A stretch of DNA of 64,000 bases from Salipaludibacillus agaradhaerens (GTDB lineage: Bacteria > Bacillota > Bacilli > Bacillales > Salisediminibacteriaceae). The translations under genes and the position numbers were made by a program. Below the pieces are notes generated by a model. That model did no database searches and had not been told where the DNA came from. It worked only from the letters and a program-made list of their open reading frames with translations. Positions 9,931 through 18,737 of the stretch are shown here, piece by piece. The stretch lies in assembly GCF_002019735.1 (NCBI RefSeq), contig NZ_KV917378.1, forward strand, positions 2,878,869 through 2,942,868, written 5' to 3'. How positions within the stretch are numbered: the first letter of the stretch is position 1; each line of letters opens with the position of its first letter.

Positions 9931-10074
9931 TTGTTAGATAGCTTATTTCATCCTCCTCCCTCGGCCATGTGTGCGAAGGGGTTTCACAGGCGAACTGAGA
10001 ACGAGACCCTCTGTAAAATCGACGTAATTTTTATGTTGAAAACGAAACGTATAGAACAGTCGGGTAATATATAG
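9931..10074 (+). CDS. Possible 47-aa small protein between noc and soj
   Basis: A TTG-initiated frame sits 8 nt after a strong GGGGAGGTG ribosome binding site and ends just inside the first arm of a terminator-like hairpin (10069-10092). The product begins L-L-D-S-L-F-H-P-P-P-S, is basic in its second half, and has no membrane segment or known motif. I do not recognise it. The RBS and the following hairpin are the only support. Confidence 0.3.
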   Translation: MLDSLFHPPPSAMCAKGFHRRTENETLCKIDVIFMLKTKRIEQSGNI

Positions 10075-10096
10075 GACAACTTCGTCCTATATTTTT
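10069..10096 (+). terminator. Hairpin with T-run in the noc-soj spacer
   Basis: ATATAGGAC / GTCCTATAT, a 9-bp perfect stem with a 6-nt loop, followed by TTTT. It would end a transcript coming from the small frame at 9931. Confidence 0.55.
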
Positions 10097-10215
10097 AAAA
10101 TAGCGTAAGATTTTTAATGTTTTTCAGAAACGATTTTAACTATTCGTCTCATTTCGTGATAGAATAAAAGATATGATTAAAAAACGAAAAGGGACGTACT
10201 CTCACAGGGCATAAA

Positions 10216-10255
10216 AGCAGGCTTTATTTGTACGTTACGACGTAGCAAGCCTGCT
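10216..10255 (+). promoter_or_regulatory. Nested hairpin upstream of soj
   Basis: Outer stem AGCAGGCTT / AAGCCTGCT (9 bp) encloses a second stem TACGT / ACGTA. The element is about 150 bp upstream of the soj start. It may be a second terminator or part of a soj leader; the rest of the 9.88-10.4 kb spacer shows no other clear gene. Confidence 0.45.
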
Positions 10256-10408
10256 CTATTTAAGTTCGTTTTATAACGAATAACTTTAGATAAACGAGAC
10301 TTTGTTAATTATTCTGAAACTGGTCATAATCAGTGTTTAGACAAATTGAACACATGTCTCATGTAAAGTAATGTAAAAAACAGCGTATGCAGTTAGGTAG
10401 GTGACAAG

Positions 10409-11170
10409 ATGGGGAAAGTCATAGCCATCGCAAATCAAAAAGGTGGAGTCGGCAAAACGACAACAGCAGTGAATTTGAGTGCGTGTCTCGCTCATGAAGG
10501 AAATAAAGTCCTTATTATTGATATTGATCCTCAAGGGAATACCACAAGTGGCATTGGCATAGATAAAGGCGATATTGATGAATGTATCTATAACGTTCTT
10601 GTGGAAGATCAAAAGGCAAGTAAAGTTGTTGTGCCCACTGTTATGGAAAATTTATTTATCGTGCCTTCAACGATACAACTAGCTGGTGCGGAAATTGAGC
10701 TAGTTCCAACGATTTCGAGGGAAGTTCGTTTAAAGCGAGCTATAGATAGCATTAAAGAAGATTATGATTATATCGTGATTGACTGCCCACCATCATTGGG
10801 TCTTCTCACCATTAATTCATTAACCGCATCCGATGCTGTCCTTATTCCGGTTCAATGCGAATATTATGCATTAGAAGGTCTTAGTCAATTATTAAACACG
10901 GTCCGTCTCGTACAGAAGCATTTAAATCATGACTTGGAAATTGAAGGTGTGTTATTAACGATGCTCGATGCTCGGACAAATTTAGGCATCCAAGTTATTG
11001 AAGAAGTGAAAAAATACTTTCGGGAAAAAGTGTTTCAAACCATCATTCCAAGAAATGTCCGCTTAGGTGAAGCGCCGAGCCATGGCGAACCTATTATTAC
11101 GTATGACCCTAAATCGCGTGGGGCAGAAGTGTATTTAGATTTAGCGAAGGAAGTGATGGCTCATGGCTAG
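10409..11170 (+). CDS. soj: Chromosome partitioning ATPase Soj (ParA)
   Basis: ParA-type ATPase of 253 aa that, in B. subtilis, regulates DnaA at the origin and works with Spo0J in origin segregation. The deviant Walker A motif KGGVGKTT is at 11-18, with the signature lysine at 11, and the Walker A' and B regions (IVIDCPPSLG) are intact. The stop overlaps the start of spo0J by 8 nt, so the two are translationally coupled. Confidence 0.96.
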   Translation: MGKVIAIANQKGGVGKTTTAVNLSACLAHEGNKVLIIDIDPQGNTTSGIGIDKGDIDECIYNVLVEDQKASKVVVPTVMENLFIVPSTIQLAGAEIELVPTISREVRLKRAIDSIKEDYDYIVIDCPPSLGLLTINSLTASDAVLIPVQCEYYALEGLSQLLNTVRLVQKHLNHDLEIEGVLLTMLDARTNLGIQVIEEVKKYFREKVFQTIIPRNVRLGEAPSHGEPIITYDPKSRGAEVYLDLAKEVMAHG

Positions 11171-12011
11171 AGGGCTTGGGAAGGGAATAGGGGCTTTTTT
11201 CCCTGATGCGACAGAAGAGCAAGAAGGGAAAATAGAAGAAATTAAAGTAAGTGATTTACGTCCTAATCCTTATCAACCGCGGAAAACATTCGAAAAAGAA
11301 GCCATACAGGAGTTAATGTCTTCTGTTAAACAGCATGGTATTTTACAGCCACTTATTGTTCGTAAAAGTATTAAAGGCTACGAAATTGTGGTAGGAGAAC
11401 GACGTTATCGTGCTGCAAAGGAAGCAAAGCTTAAAGTTGTACCTGCTGTGGTTAAAGAGTTATCTGAAGACGAGATGATGGAAATTGCCCTTATTGAAAA
11501 CCTCCAACGTGAGGACTTAAATCCTCTTGAAGAAGCAAAAGCTTATCAAAAATTGATGGAGCATTTGCAAGTGACACAAGAGGATTTAGCTAAACGATTG
11601 GGGAAAAGCCGCCCGCACATTGCAAATTATGTGCGATTACTACAGTTACCACAGCTAGCTCAACAGTACCTCTCAGAAGGGAAGTTATCAATGGGGCATG
11701 CAAGAGCCCTGCTAGGTCTAAAAAATAAAAAACAATTAACACCTTTGATTCAAAAAGTGTTAAAAGAACGGATGAGTGTTCGCCAGTTAGAAGAGTGGAT
11801 TCAACGATCAAATGAAAATGTTTCACGTGAAACATCAAAGAAGAAGCTCTCCCCCTTCTTAAAAGAGAAAGAATCAACTTTAAAAGCTTTTTTTGGTACG
11901 AACGTTCAAATTAAAAAGGGAAGAAAAAAAGGAAAGATCGAGATAGATTTCTTTTCTGATGAGGATTTACAGCGCATATTAGAACTCCTCCATCAGTCGG
12001 AAGACGAATAA
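11163..12011 (+). CDS. spo0J: Chromosome partitioning protein Spo0J (ParB)
   Basis: CTP-dependent DNA clamp that loads at parS; 282 aa. The N-terminal peptide that stimulates Soj (M-A-R-G-L-G-K-G-I-G) is present, and the CTP-binding motif is GERRYRA (78-84). A helix-turn-helix lies near 140-165, followed by a C-terminal dimerisation domain. A perfect parS site sits within its own coding sequence, as in B. subtilis. Confidence 0.96.
   Translation: MARGLGKGIGAFFPDATEEQEGKIEEIKVSDLRPNPYQPRKTFEKEAIQELMSSVKQHGILQPLIVRKSIKGYEIVVGERRYRAAKEAKLKVVPAVVKELSEDEMMEIALIENLQREDLNPLEEAKAYQKLMEHLQVTQEDLAKRLGKSRPHIANYVRLLQLPQLAQQYLSEGKLSMGHARALLGLKNKKQLTPLIQKVLKERMSVRQLEEWIQRSNENVSRETSKKKLSPFLKEKESTLKAFFGTNVQIKKGRKKGKIEIDFFSDEDLQRILELLHQSEDE
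11819..11834. promoter_or_regulatory. parS: parS centromere site inside spo0J
   Basis: A second perfect TGTTTCACGTGAAACA, within the C-terminal third of spo0J. An intragenic parS in this gene is conserved among Bacillus species. Confidence 0.97.
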
Positions 12012-12026
12012 GGTTTTATACCTGCT

Positions 12027-12093
12027 GACCCATCTCTTAGTCATCAAGTGACACGCATGTGTCGAAAGACGGCTGGGGATAAGGGTCTTTTTA
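12027..12093 (+). terminator. Probable terminator after spo0J
   Basis: GACCC (12027-12031) pairs with GGGTC (12083-12087) around an inner TGACAC/GTGTC hairpin, and TTTTT follows. The large loop makes it moderately convincing. Confidence 0.5.
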
Positions 12094-12216
12094 TGTCAAT
12101 GACTCACATAAACAGATGGGAGTGACGACCTAGTTTGACATTGATTCAGAGGTATAAGGGACATTGGAGTGTGAAGAGCTTTAAACATAAAGCAATTATG
12201 GGAGGGATATGGCAGG

Positions 12217-13368
12217 ATGATCTATTTCGATCAGGCAGCGTCCAGCTTTCCGAAGCCTGCAGGGGTGGCAGAAGCTATGGTTGAAGCTGTGCAACTGTTT
12301 GCTGCAAACCCAGGGCGAAGCGGCCATCAATTAGCAAGACAGGCCAATGAAGTAGTAGAAAAGACACGGGAAAAACTAGCTTTATTGTTTCATCATGAAA
12401 GTGAAAGACACATCGTGTTTTCGCTAAATGCCACGACAGCATTGAATCAAGCTATAGAAGGTCTTATGTGGGAACCTCATGACCATATTATCGCTACACA
12501 GCTAGAACATAATGCGGTGCGACGGCCATTAGAACGGTTAAAAAAAGAAAAAAATATTCACGTGACTTATGTTCAGAAGGATAGTGGACAAGAGTGGGCA
12601 GAGCTGATTGAGGCTACTATGACCGAGCATACGAAGTTGGTGATTGTCGCCCATGGCTCGAATGTAACAGGTGAGATTCTCCCATTGAAAGAGATAAGTG
12701 AGGTTGTCAGTGAGCATAACGCGCTATTATGTGTTGATGCCTCTCAAACAGCAGGCATAGTCGATATTAATATGGCGACTATGGGGATTGACATGCTTGC
12801 TTTTCCTGGACATAAAGGATTAATGGGACCCCAAGGAACGGGCGTTCTAATGGTGAAAAAAAATGTAACGCTGAGACCGCTTATCGTAGGAGGGACTGGT
12901 GATGCGTCTGAATCACCTGAACAACCTGAGACTTGGCCAGAAAGATTAGAAAGTGGCACGATAAACACCCCTGGTATCGCTGGGTTATTAAAAGGAATTG
13001 AAACAATACATGACATGGGGATAAAGACTATTTATGAACATGAAAAAAAGCTGGCAATCCGTTGTATAGATGGATTAAAAGCTATCGGTGGTATAGAGAT
13101 TGTGGGGCCGGATACACATCATGAAAGACTTGGTGTCGTATCATTCTTAGTAAAAGGGGTTGACCCCCATGAAATGGCCATCATATTAGATAATCATTAT
13201 CACATTGCTGTACGAGCCGGACTCCATTGTTCGCCGCTTGCACATCAGGTTTGTGGCTCTAGTGAAACAGGCCTCGTGCGTGCTAGCTTTGGGTTATATA
13301 ATACATTAGATGAAGTAGATACCTTTTTATCAGCTGTGGCTGAGATAAAAGAGGGGTTGCTAGAATAG
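12217..13368 (+). CDS. Cysteine desulfurase-family class V aminotransferase
   Basis: PLP enzyme of 383 aa resembling NifS/SufS cysteine desulfurases, most like the small-genome subfamily found beside DUF554 genes in Firmicutes. The PLP lysine is K200 in F-P-G-H-K-G-L, and the putative sulfur-carrying cysteine is C338 in A-G-L-H-C-S-P-L-A-H. The start follows GGGAGGGAT. The DUF554 gene begins 11 nt downstream, so the two are cotranscribed. The physiological sulfur acceptor is unknown. Confidence 0.88.
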   Translation: MIYFDQAASSFPKPAGVAEAMVEAVQLFAANPGRSGHQLARQANEVVEKTREKLALLFHHESERHIVFSLNATTALNQAIEGLMWEPHDHIIATQLEHNAVRRPLERLKKEKNIHVTYVQKDSGQEWAELIEATMTEHTKLVIVAHGSNVTGEILPLKEISEVVSEHNALLCVDASQTAGIVDINMATMGIDMLAFPGHKGLMGPQGTGVLMVKKNVTLRPLIVGGTGDASESPEQPETWPERLESGTINTPGIAGLLKGIETIHDMGIKTIYEHEKKLAIRCIDGLKAIGGIEIVGPDTHHERLGVVSFLVKGVDPHEMAIILDNHYHIAVRAGLHCSPLAHQVCGSSETGLVRASFGLYNTLDEVDTFLSAVAEIKEGLLE

Positions 13369-13378
13369 GAGAAGCAGT

Positions 13379-14083
13379 ATGGTTTTATTCGGAACACTTG
13401 TAAATGGAATTGCCATCATCGTTGGGGCTTGGTTCGGTATAAAGATAAAAGGGTTTTCCCCTGCTATGAGAGATACCGTGATGAAAGCGATTGGACTGGC
13501 GGTCTTAGTATTAGGTTTAACGATGGCATTAGAAGGTCAGCAATTTCTCATTACTATTTTTAGTTTGGCACTTGGGGGAGTTATTGGTGAAAGAGTGAAT
13601 ATTGAAGGGAAACTAAATGAAGTAGGGAACTGGATAGAAAGAAGAATGAAACGAACAGGTGGTGGTAAAGTGGCAGAAGGGTTTGTGGCTGCTACTTTAC
13701 TATATGTCGTTGGGGCAATGGCCATTATTGGCGCTCTAGACAGTGGGATGCGACAAGATCATTCTGTTCTACTTATAAAATCAGTTCTCGATGGTTTCTC
13801 ATCGATTGTTTTTGCGGCTACGATGGGCATTGGTGTGATGTTTTCAGCAATTCCTGTTATTATTTATCAAGGTGGGATAGCGTTAGCAGCAACTGTTATG
13901 ACAAAGAACATTCCTCAGCCTATTTTTGACGTTGTTATAATGGAGTTAACAGCGGTTGGAGGGGTCATGATTATTGGCATAGGTTTAAATATATTAGGTC
14001 TTCCAAAAATAAGGGTGGCCAATCTATTACCAGCTTTAGTGATTGCCGTTACCCTAGCCATTGTTTATTATATTTGGTTTTAA
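13379..14083 (+). CDS. DUF554 family membrane protein (YdfK-like)
   Basis: Integral membrane protein of 234 aa with about seven hydrophobic segments and Gly-rich turns (LALGGVIGERVNIEGKL), the hallmark of DUF554. The family has no firmly established function; transport is often assumed. It sits 11 nt after the desulfurase-like gene and is followed by a hairpin. Confidence 0.85.
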   Translation: MVLFGTLVNGIAIIVGAWFGIKIKGFSPAMRDTVMKAIGLAVLVLGLTMALEGQQFLITIFSLALGGVIGERVNIEGKLNEVGNWIERRMKRTGGGKVAEGFVAATLLYVVGAMAIIGALDSGMRQDHSVLLIKSVLDGFSSIVFAATMGIGVMFSAIPVIIYQGGIALAATVMTKNIPQPIFDVVIMELTAVGGVMIIGIGLNILGLPKIRVANLLPALVIAVTLAIVYYIWF

Positions 14084-14138
14084 AAGGGGTTATATACGTC
14101 TAAAGTGAATTACCAGTGAATTTTATAGAATGATATGG

Positions 14139-14186
14139 AATTGCCTGTTATCTCATAAGTTATGATGAGAAACAGGCAATTTTCGT
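14139..14186 (+). terminator. Terminator after the DUF554 gene
   Basis: AATTGCCTGTT / AACAGGCAATT (11 bp) with an inner CAT/ATG pairing, followed by TTT. It closes the class V aminotransferase-DUF554 operon. Confidence 0.7.
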
Positions 14187-14243
14187 TTGGCTTGTGAGTG
14201 TCTAAGTTAAAAGGCTTGTTAGGGATAACCGTTTTAAAGAGAG

Positions 14244-14287
14244 AACGAAGGAGGTCTAAAAAGCACTGTTTTTAGACCTCCTTCGTT
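14244..14287. repeat. Perfect 19-bp inverted repeat
   Basis: AACGAAGGAGGTCTAAAAA and its exact complement flank a 6-nt loop (14263-14268). There is no T-run right after the stem on the plus strand, and a terminator already precedes it. The arm contains AGGAGGT, a perfect Shine-Dalgarno sequence that would be hidden in the stem. Either an extra terminator or a small mobile hairpin. The rest of 14.29-14.48 kb is featureless. Confidence 0.6.
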
Positions 14288-14480
14288 GCCTGTTAATGCT
14301 CTCTATAATGAAGAAGCAAATAAATAAATAATGTGACCTTTACTGCGTTTCATAACCGTGAGGATCAAGACTCCTTAAAAGTGCCGTTCTTCCTTGTTTA
14401 GAGGATGACATAAATAGCTAGTCTAGTAGAGAAGAGGGAGAGCTTTGTCAAAGAGGATGGCATATTTTTTCAAGAAATCA

Positions 14481-15092
14481 TTATAATGCACCACGAGAAG
14501 GGTGAAGAACTTGAAGTCTATTTGCTTGCCAACATGCTGCACGCCATAATGCTGTTGATAGCGTATCTGCTAATGCCATGACAAGGGATAGTCTTGTATT
14601 TTGCAATACGAGCAGTTCCATGTAACCACCTACATTGACGATACCAGTTAAATGAATATCACCAACGGGAGGAAGGTTCTTTTTTGCAGCAGCTCCGGGC
14701 ATAACTGGGCCTTCTTTTACTGTGAGCATACCGACACTCTCGGTTCTGCCAAGACAAGCATCAAGGGCGATTATGAAAGGCCGATCATATGTGTCATGGA
14801 TATGAGCCAATGTATCTTCAAGATTTTTCGCATGAACTGGGGTATCCAATGAGCCGTAAACGTTATAAAGTGGTGAACGTCTTGTAAGCAGCTTTGTGCC
14901 TGTAAGTGGCCCTAATGAATCACCAGTAGAGCGATCACTACCAATATTCACGATGACGACAGGAGTCTCAGGGGATTGAGGCAATAGATTAAAAATACAC
15001 TTAGCCAATTCCTGAGTTGCAAGGGGGTCATCGACATGGACTCGGAAGGAAGAATATTTTTTTTCTTTCATAAATTGACCATAAACCATCAT
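14481..15092 (-). CDS. yyaC: Spore protease YyaC (DUF1256)
   Basis: Sporulation protein of 203 aa related to the germination protease GPR/HycI fold (DUF1256). In B. subtilis yyaC lies in the same place next to spo0J and is transcribed in sporulating cells. Family features seen are V-N-I-G-S-D-R-S-T-G-D-S-L-G-P-L-T-G near residue 50 and A-L-D-A-C-L-G near 110. Transcription is opposite to the neighbours, as in B. subtilis. Its presence supports a spore-forming host. Confidence 0.92.
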   Translation of the reverse strand: MMVYGQFMKEKKYSSFRVHVDDPLATQELAKCIFNLLPQSPETPVVIVNIGSDRSTGDSLGPLTGTKLLTRRSPLYNVYGSLDTPVHAKNLEDTLAHIHDTYDRPFIIALDACLGRTESVGMLTVKEGPVMPGAAAKKNLPPVGDIHLTGIVNVGGYMELLVLQNTRLSLVMALADTLSTALWRAACWQANRLQVLHPSRGAL

Positions 15093-15178
15093 ACAACCCT
15101 CATTTCAAAAATAGTAGTAACAGTATACGGATACACATTCAGAACTATACGTCGTAAATCGGAAAAAGAGGGATAAAA

Positions 15179-16204
15179 GTGTGGAAATCGGGATTTAAAT
15201 GGATGTTTCTTATAATAGGGACGATGATTGGAGCAGGCTATGCATCTGGAAGAGAACTATGGGAGTTCTTTGGTTATGAAAGTGATTTAGCTATTCTTTT
15301 GTTCGCACTATTATTTTTCGTTTGCTGTCATGTCATTATGACCATAAGCCATGAAGAACAATCTGAACATTATTTACCTGTTCTCGAAAAACTTATGGGC
15401 AAAAAATTGACAAGCCTTTATGATGGTATGATCATTCTCTATCTTTTTTCCACCACCGTTATCATGCTGGCCGGGGGAGGCGCCACCTTAGAAGTACTCC
15501 ATATCCCTTATTGGCATGGAGTAGGCATTATTTCGGTGTTACTGGTCATTTTATTCATTTGGGGGCTTAACGGGATGACAGCTATGAATAGTTTAGTTAT
15601 TCCTATCCTTATTTTGTTCCTCGTAAGCACTCTTGTTGTCTTTCAAAGGACGAGCGGGGGGAGTATGGGGATGGTATGGTCAAGTCAGAGTAATTGGCCG
15701 TCGGCTTTTACATTCACAGCTTTAAATATGTTGCCCCTTGTGGCTGTAATAAGTGCAATAGGTAAAAAAATAAAGCACCGAGGTGAACGTTGGATAGCAA
15801 GTTTAGGCAGTGCTATTGTATTGGGGACTATATCGCTTTTATATAATCAATCTCTCATTGCGGTAGCACAGGAAGTGATGTTATATGAAATCCCGTTATT
15901 CGCTATCCTTAAAAATTACCCTTATTTTATGGTGCTTGTCATGTCTGGCTTATTGTGGGCGGCCATTTATACGACAGCTGCTTCAGGCTTACTTGGTTTG
16001 TGTACAAGGTGTCAACCGTTTTTAAAGTTGCCTTTTTGGCTCGTGGCTTTTTTATTTCTCATGTTGATGATACCATTGACTACTCTTGGATTTTCACGGC
16101 TTATAAGCATATTATATCCCTTATACGGCGTCATGAATCTCTATATATTAGCTGCCATTATGCTTTATCCTATTTTACACAGATTTGATAATGGGGCAGC
16201 TTAA
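15179..16204 (+). CDS. YkvI-like multi-pass membrane protein (APC/LeuT-fold transporter)
   Basis: Hydrophobic protein of 341 aa with about ten membrane segments. The first contains G-T-M-I-G-A-G-Y-A-S-G-R-E, the typical start of the YkvI family (amino-acid-transporter-like fold). GTG start after an AAAAGAGGG-type RBS. It is divergent from yyaC. The substrate is unknown. Confidence 0.8.
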   Translation: MWKSGFKWMFLIIGTMIGAGYASGRELWEFFGYESDLAILLFALLFFVCCHVIMTISHEEQSEHYLPVLEKLMGKKLTSLYDGMIILYLFSTTVIMLAGGGATLEVLHIPYWHGVGIISVLLVILFIWGLNGMTAMNSLVIPILILFLVSTLVVFQRTSGGSMGMVWSSQSNWPSAFTFTALNMLPLVAVISAIGKKIKHRGERWIASLGSAIVLGTISLLYNQSLIAVAQEVMLYEIPLFAILKNYPYFMVLVMSGLLWAAIYTTAASGLLGLCTRCQPFLKLPFWLVAFLFLMLMIPLTTLGFSRLISILYPLYGVMNLYILAAIMLYPILHRFDNGAA

Positions 16205-16277
16205 TCATCCTTAGACTAGAGAGTGTGTAGAAACATCGTGTATAATTAGAGGTATCATATAACAGGGGGAAATAGAA

Positions 16278-16484
16278 ATGAGTGATAGACCATTTGAATT
16301 ACATGATGTCGTTGAAATGAAAAAGGCACACCCGTGTGGAGAAAACCGTTGGAAAATTATACGGATGGGGATGGACATTCGAATTAAATGCCTCGGATGC
16401 GATCATAGTGTTATGATTCCGAGAAAGGAATTTGGGAAGAAACTGAAACGAATACTAGAGAGGCCATCCGAAAACCTTTCTTAA
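16278..16484 (+). CDS. yyzM: DUF951 family zinc-ribbon-like protein (YyzM)
   Basis: Small protein of 68 aa, highly conserved in Firmicutes at this position before ychF. Cysteines at 20, 38 and 41 (C-L-G-C) and a basic C-terminus suggest metal and nucleic-acid binding, but the function is not established. The RBS is CAGGGGGAAA. Confidence 0.9.
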   Translation: MSDRPFELHDVVEMKKAHPCGENRWKIIRMGMDIRIKCLGCDHSVMIPRKEFGKKLKRILERPSENLS

Positions 16485-16605
16485 AAAGACGTCAACGAAA
16501 AGTGGCGTCTTTTAGTTTTGCTTTAGAAGGTAGCTCACGACATGATATGAGTTATATACCAACGTATACAAAAGCTAGCGTGCCATGAGATAAAAGGGAC
16601 TGCAT

Positions 16606-16839
16606 GTGTTGTGTAAGCTTCTATCTGAAAAAGGAGACGACATTGAGGCATTTTATAAAAATGTGAGTGGTGATGCTAACATTATTCAGTGTTTAATAGA
16701 TGAAGTAGCTAAAAACAGCTCCAAAAGGGAGTTCTCTTTTTGGGAGACATGCACCGATCAAAACTGTATTCCAATACGTCCCTTCCTAGCAACAGGGCCT
16801 TATCCCATTTTAGAAGGAATCAAGCTTTGTTTAGCATGA
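16606..16839 (+). CDS. Hypothetical 77-aa protein, doubtful
   Basis: A GTG-started frame that contains C-T-D-Q-N-C-I-P-I-R-P-F and reads like a soluble domain, but no family is recognised. The RBS (AAAAGGGAC, about 12 nt upstream) is poor. It could be a fragment of a larger lost gene. B. subtilis has no equivalent here. Confidence 0.3.
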   Translation: MLCKLLSEKGDDIEAFYKNVSGDANIIQCLIDEVAKNSSKREFSFWETCTDQNCIPIRPFLATGPYPILEGIKLCLA

Positions 16840-17097
16840 TTTAGCCAATGAAGAGGGATCATCTATGATTAACTCAAAAAATAGATAGTGGAGATAATAG
16901 GTGGAGTGTGGACAAGGTTGCCATTTGGCTGCGAACTCTCTATAATTAACAAGGATGTCATCGTAAAAATAATAGAAGTTGCACGACATAATGGTGAAAA
17001 TATTGCTTACTAAAAAGCTAAAATAAAAAGGAAAACTTAAGAGGATTACTCATTAAATGAGAGGTTAAGTTTTTCGAAAATAAAGGGAGTATGATGT

Positions 17098-18198
17098 ATG
17101 GCTTTAACAACGGGAATCGTAGGTCTTCCAAACGTAGGGAAGTCCACTTTATTTAACGCTATTACGCAGGCGGGAGCAGAGTCCGCAAATTATCCATTTT
17201 GTACAATTGACCCGAATGTAGGGATCGTTGAAGTGCCAGATGTGCGGCTTAACAAGTTAACAGAGATGGTAGAACCTGATAAAACTGTCCCGACAGCATT
17301 TGAATTTACTGATATCGCAGGCATTGTTGAAGGGGCGAGTAAAGGAGAAGGTCTCGGAAATAAATTTTTGTCTCATATAAGACAGGTTGATGCAATTTCC
17401 CATGTGGTGCGCTGTTTTAATGATGATAATATTACCCATGTGTCAGGTAGTGTGGACCCTATACGTGATGTGCAAGTGATAAATCTTGAACTTATTTTAG
17501 CAGATTTAGAAACTGTGGAGAAAAGAATTGGTAAAGTGGAGAAGATGGCAAAGCAGAAAGATAAAGAAGCCATTGTGGAATATGAAGTTCTCGTGAAGCT
17601 CCGAGATGCATTTGAGGAAGAAAAACCAGCTCGAAGCATTACCTTCACTAAAGAGCAAGAAAAGCTCGTAAAGGGACTTCATTTACTGACATGGAAGCCG
17701 GTTCTTTATGTAGCCAATGTAAGTGAAGATGAACTATTAGATACTGAAGGTAATCCTTATGTGCAAAAAGTGAAGGAATTTGCTGCGAAAGAGAGCTCTG
17801 AAGTCATTGTCGTCTGCGCAAAAATCGAATCTGAAATTGCTGAACTTGAAGGAGAAGAAAAAGAAGAATTTTTGCAAGACCTAGGGATTGAAGAATCAGG
17901 CCTTGATCAGCTTATCAAAGCAGCCTATAGTTTGCTAGGATTGGATACGTACTTTACAGCAGGTAAACAAGAAGTACGTGCGTGGACAATCCGCCGAGGA
18001 ACGAAAGCCCCTCAGGCAGCAGGTGTTATTCATACAGATTTTGAACGGGGCTTTATTCGAGCTGAAGTTGTTTCCTATGATGATTTAACTGCAGCTGGCT
18101 CTATGGCTGTAGCTAAGGAACAAGGAAAAGTACGATTAGAGGGGAAAGACTATGTTGTTAAAGATGGAGATGTTGTTCATTTCCGTTTTAATGTTTAA
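17098..18198 (+). CDS. ychF: Ribosome-binding Obg-family ATPase/GTPase YchF
   Basis: Obg-family P-loop protein that prefers ATP in characterised members and associates with ribosomes; 366 aa. The G1 loop is GLPNVGKS (9-16), and the Obg-type G2/G3 region reads Y-P-F-C-T-I-D-P-N-V-G then D-I-A-G-I-V-E-G-A-S. The insert is coiled-coil and the C-terminus is a TGS domain ending V-H-F-R-F-N-V. It is separated from rpsF by the S6 promoter and leader. Confidence 0.97.
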   Translation: MALTTGIVGLPNVGKSTLFNAITQAGAESANYPFCTIDPNVGIVEVPDVRLNKLTEMVEPDKTVPTAFEFTDIAGIVEGASKGEGLGNKFLSHIRQVDAISHVVRCFNDDNITHVSGSVDPIRDVQVINLELILADLETVEKRIGKVEKMAKQKDKEAIVEYEVLVKLRDAFEEEKPARSITFTKEQEKLVKGLHLLTWKPVLYVANVSEDELLDTEGNPYVQKVKEFAAKESSEVIVVCAKIESEIAELEGEEKEEFLQDLGIEESGLDQLIKAAYSLLGLDTYFTAGKQEVRAWTIRRGTKAPQAAGVIHTDFERGFIRAEVVSYDDLTAAGSMAVAKEQGKVRLEGKDYVVKDGDVVHFRFNV

Positions 18199-18292
18199 TG
18201 GGGATGTCATCAGTTAAAGTGTAATTGGTGATAAATGCTTTAGTTTGATGATATATAACGTTTAAGAGAGGGTTAAGAGTCTTAATCTTTTC

Positions 18293-18321
18293 TTGTACTA
18301 CTCATTATAGTCTGATATAAT
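18293..18321 (+). promoter_or_regulatory. SigA-type promoter of the rpsF operon
   Basis: TTGTAC, 17-bp spacer, TATAAT, about 90 bp upstream of the rpsF start. Confidence 0.8.
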
Positions 18322-18327
18322 ATTATC

Positions 18328-18404
18328 TTGCGAGCAAAAGGGAATTTTTATTTGCTCCTTGCTCTTTCCGAATGAGAGAAAGGGCCTTAGACCAAAAGGA
18401 GGTG
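18328..18404 (+). ncRNA. Probable S6 ribosomal-protein leader
   Basis: The leader carries a GAGCAAA / TTTGCTC hairpin (18332-18357) followed by CTTTCCGAATGAGAG and complementary purine stretches before the RBS. S6:S18-binding leaders that autoregulate rpsF are known in many bacteria and expose a CCG motif; a CCGA element is present here. Assignment is by position and motif, not by a covariance model. Confidence 0.5.
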
Positions 18405-18411
18405 ACAGAAC

Positions 18412-18699
18412 ATGCGCAATTACGAAATTATGTACATTGTACGTCCAAATTTAGAAGAAGCGGCGATCAAAGAAACGATCGAACGTTTTAACAAAATTTT
18501 GACAGACAACGGCGCAGAAGTGACTGAAACGGAGGAAATGGGCAAGAAACGTCTTGCTTATGAGATCGAGGATTTCACGGAAGGGTTTTACGTGCTTTTA
18601 AAGCTTAAAGCCGGAAAACAAGCGCTTGATGAATTTAATCGTTTAAGCTCAATCAACGACAATATTTTACGTACACTAACTGTACGTGAAGACGAATAG
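18412..18699 (+). CDS. rpsF: 30S ribosomal protein S6
   Basis: Ribosomal protein bS6, 95 aa, which pairs with S18 on the 30S platform. It opens M-R-N-Y-E-I-M-Y-I-V-R-P, the typical N-terminus, and ends in an acidic tail. First gene of the rpsF-ssb-rpsR operon, with AAAGGAGGTG upstream. Confidence 0.98.
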   Translation: MRNYEIMYIVRPNLEEAAIKETIERFNKILTDNGAEVTETEEMGKKRLAYEIEDFTEGFYVLLKLKAGKQALDEFNRLSSINDNILRTLTVREDE

Positions 18700-18737
18700 A
18701 CATAAGCATTAGATCATAATTCCGGGGAGGAGTTCGG

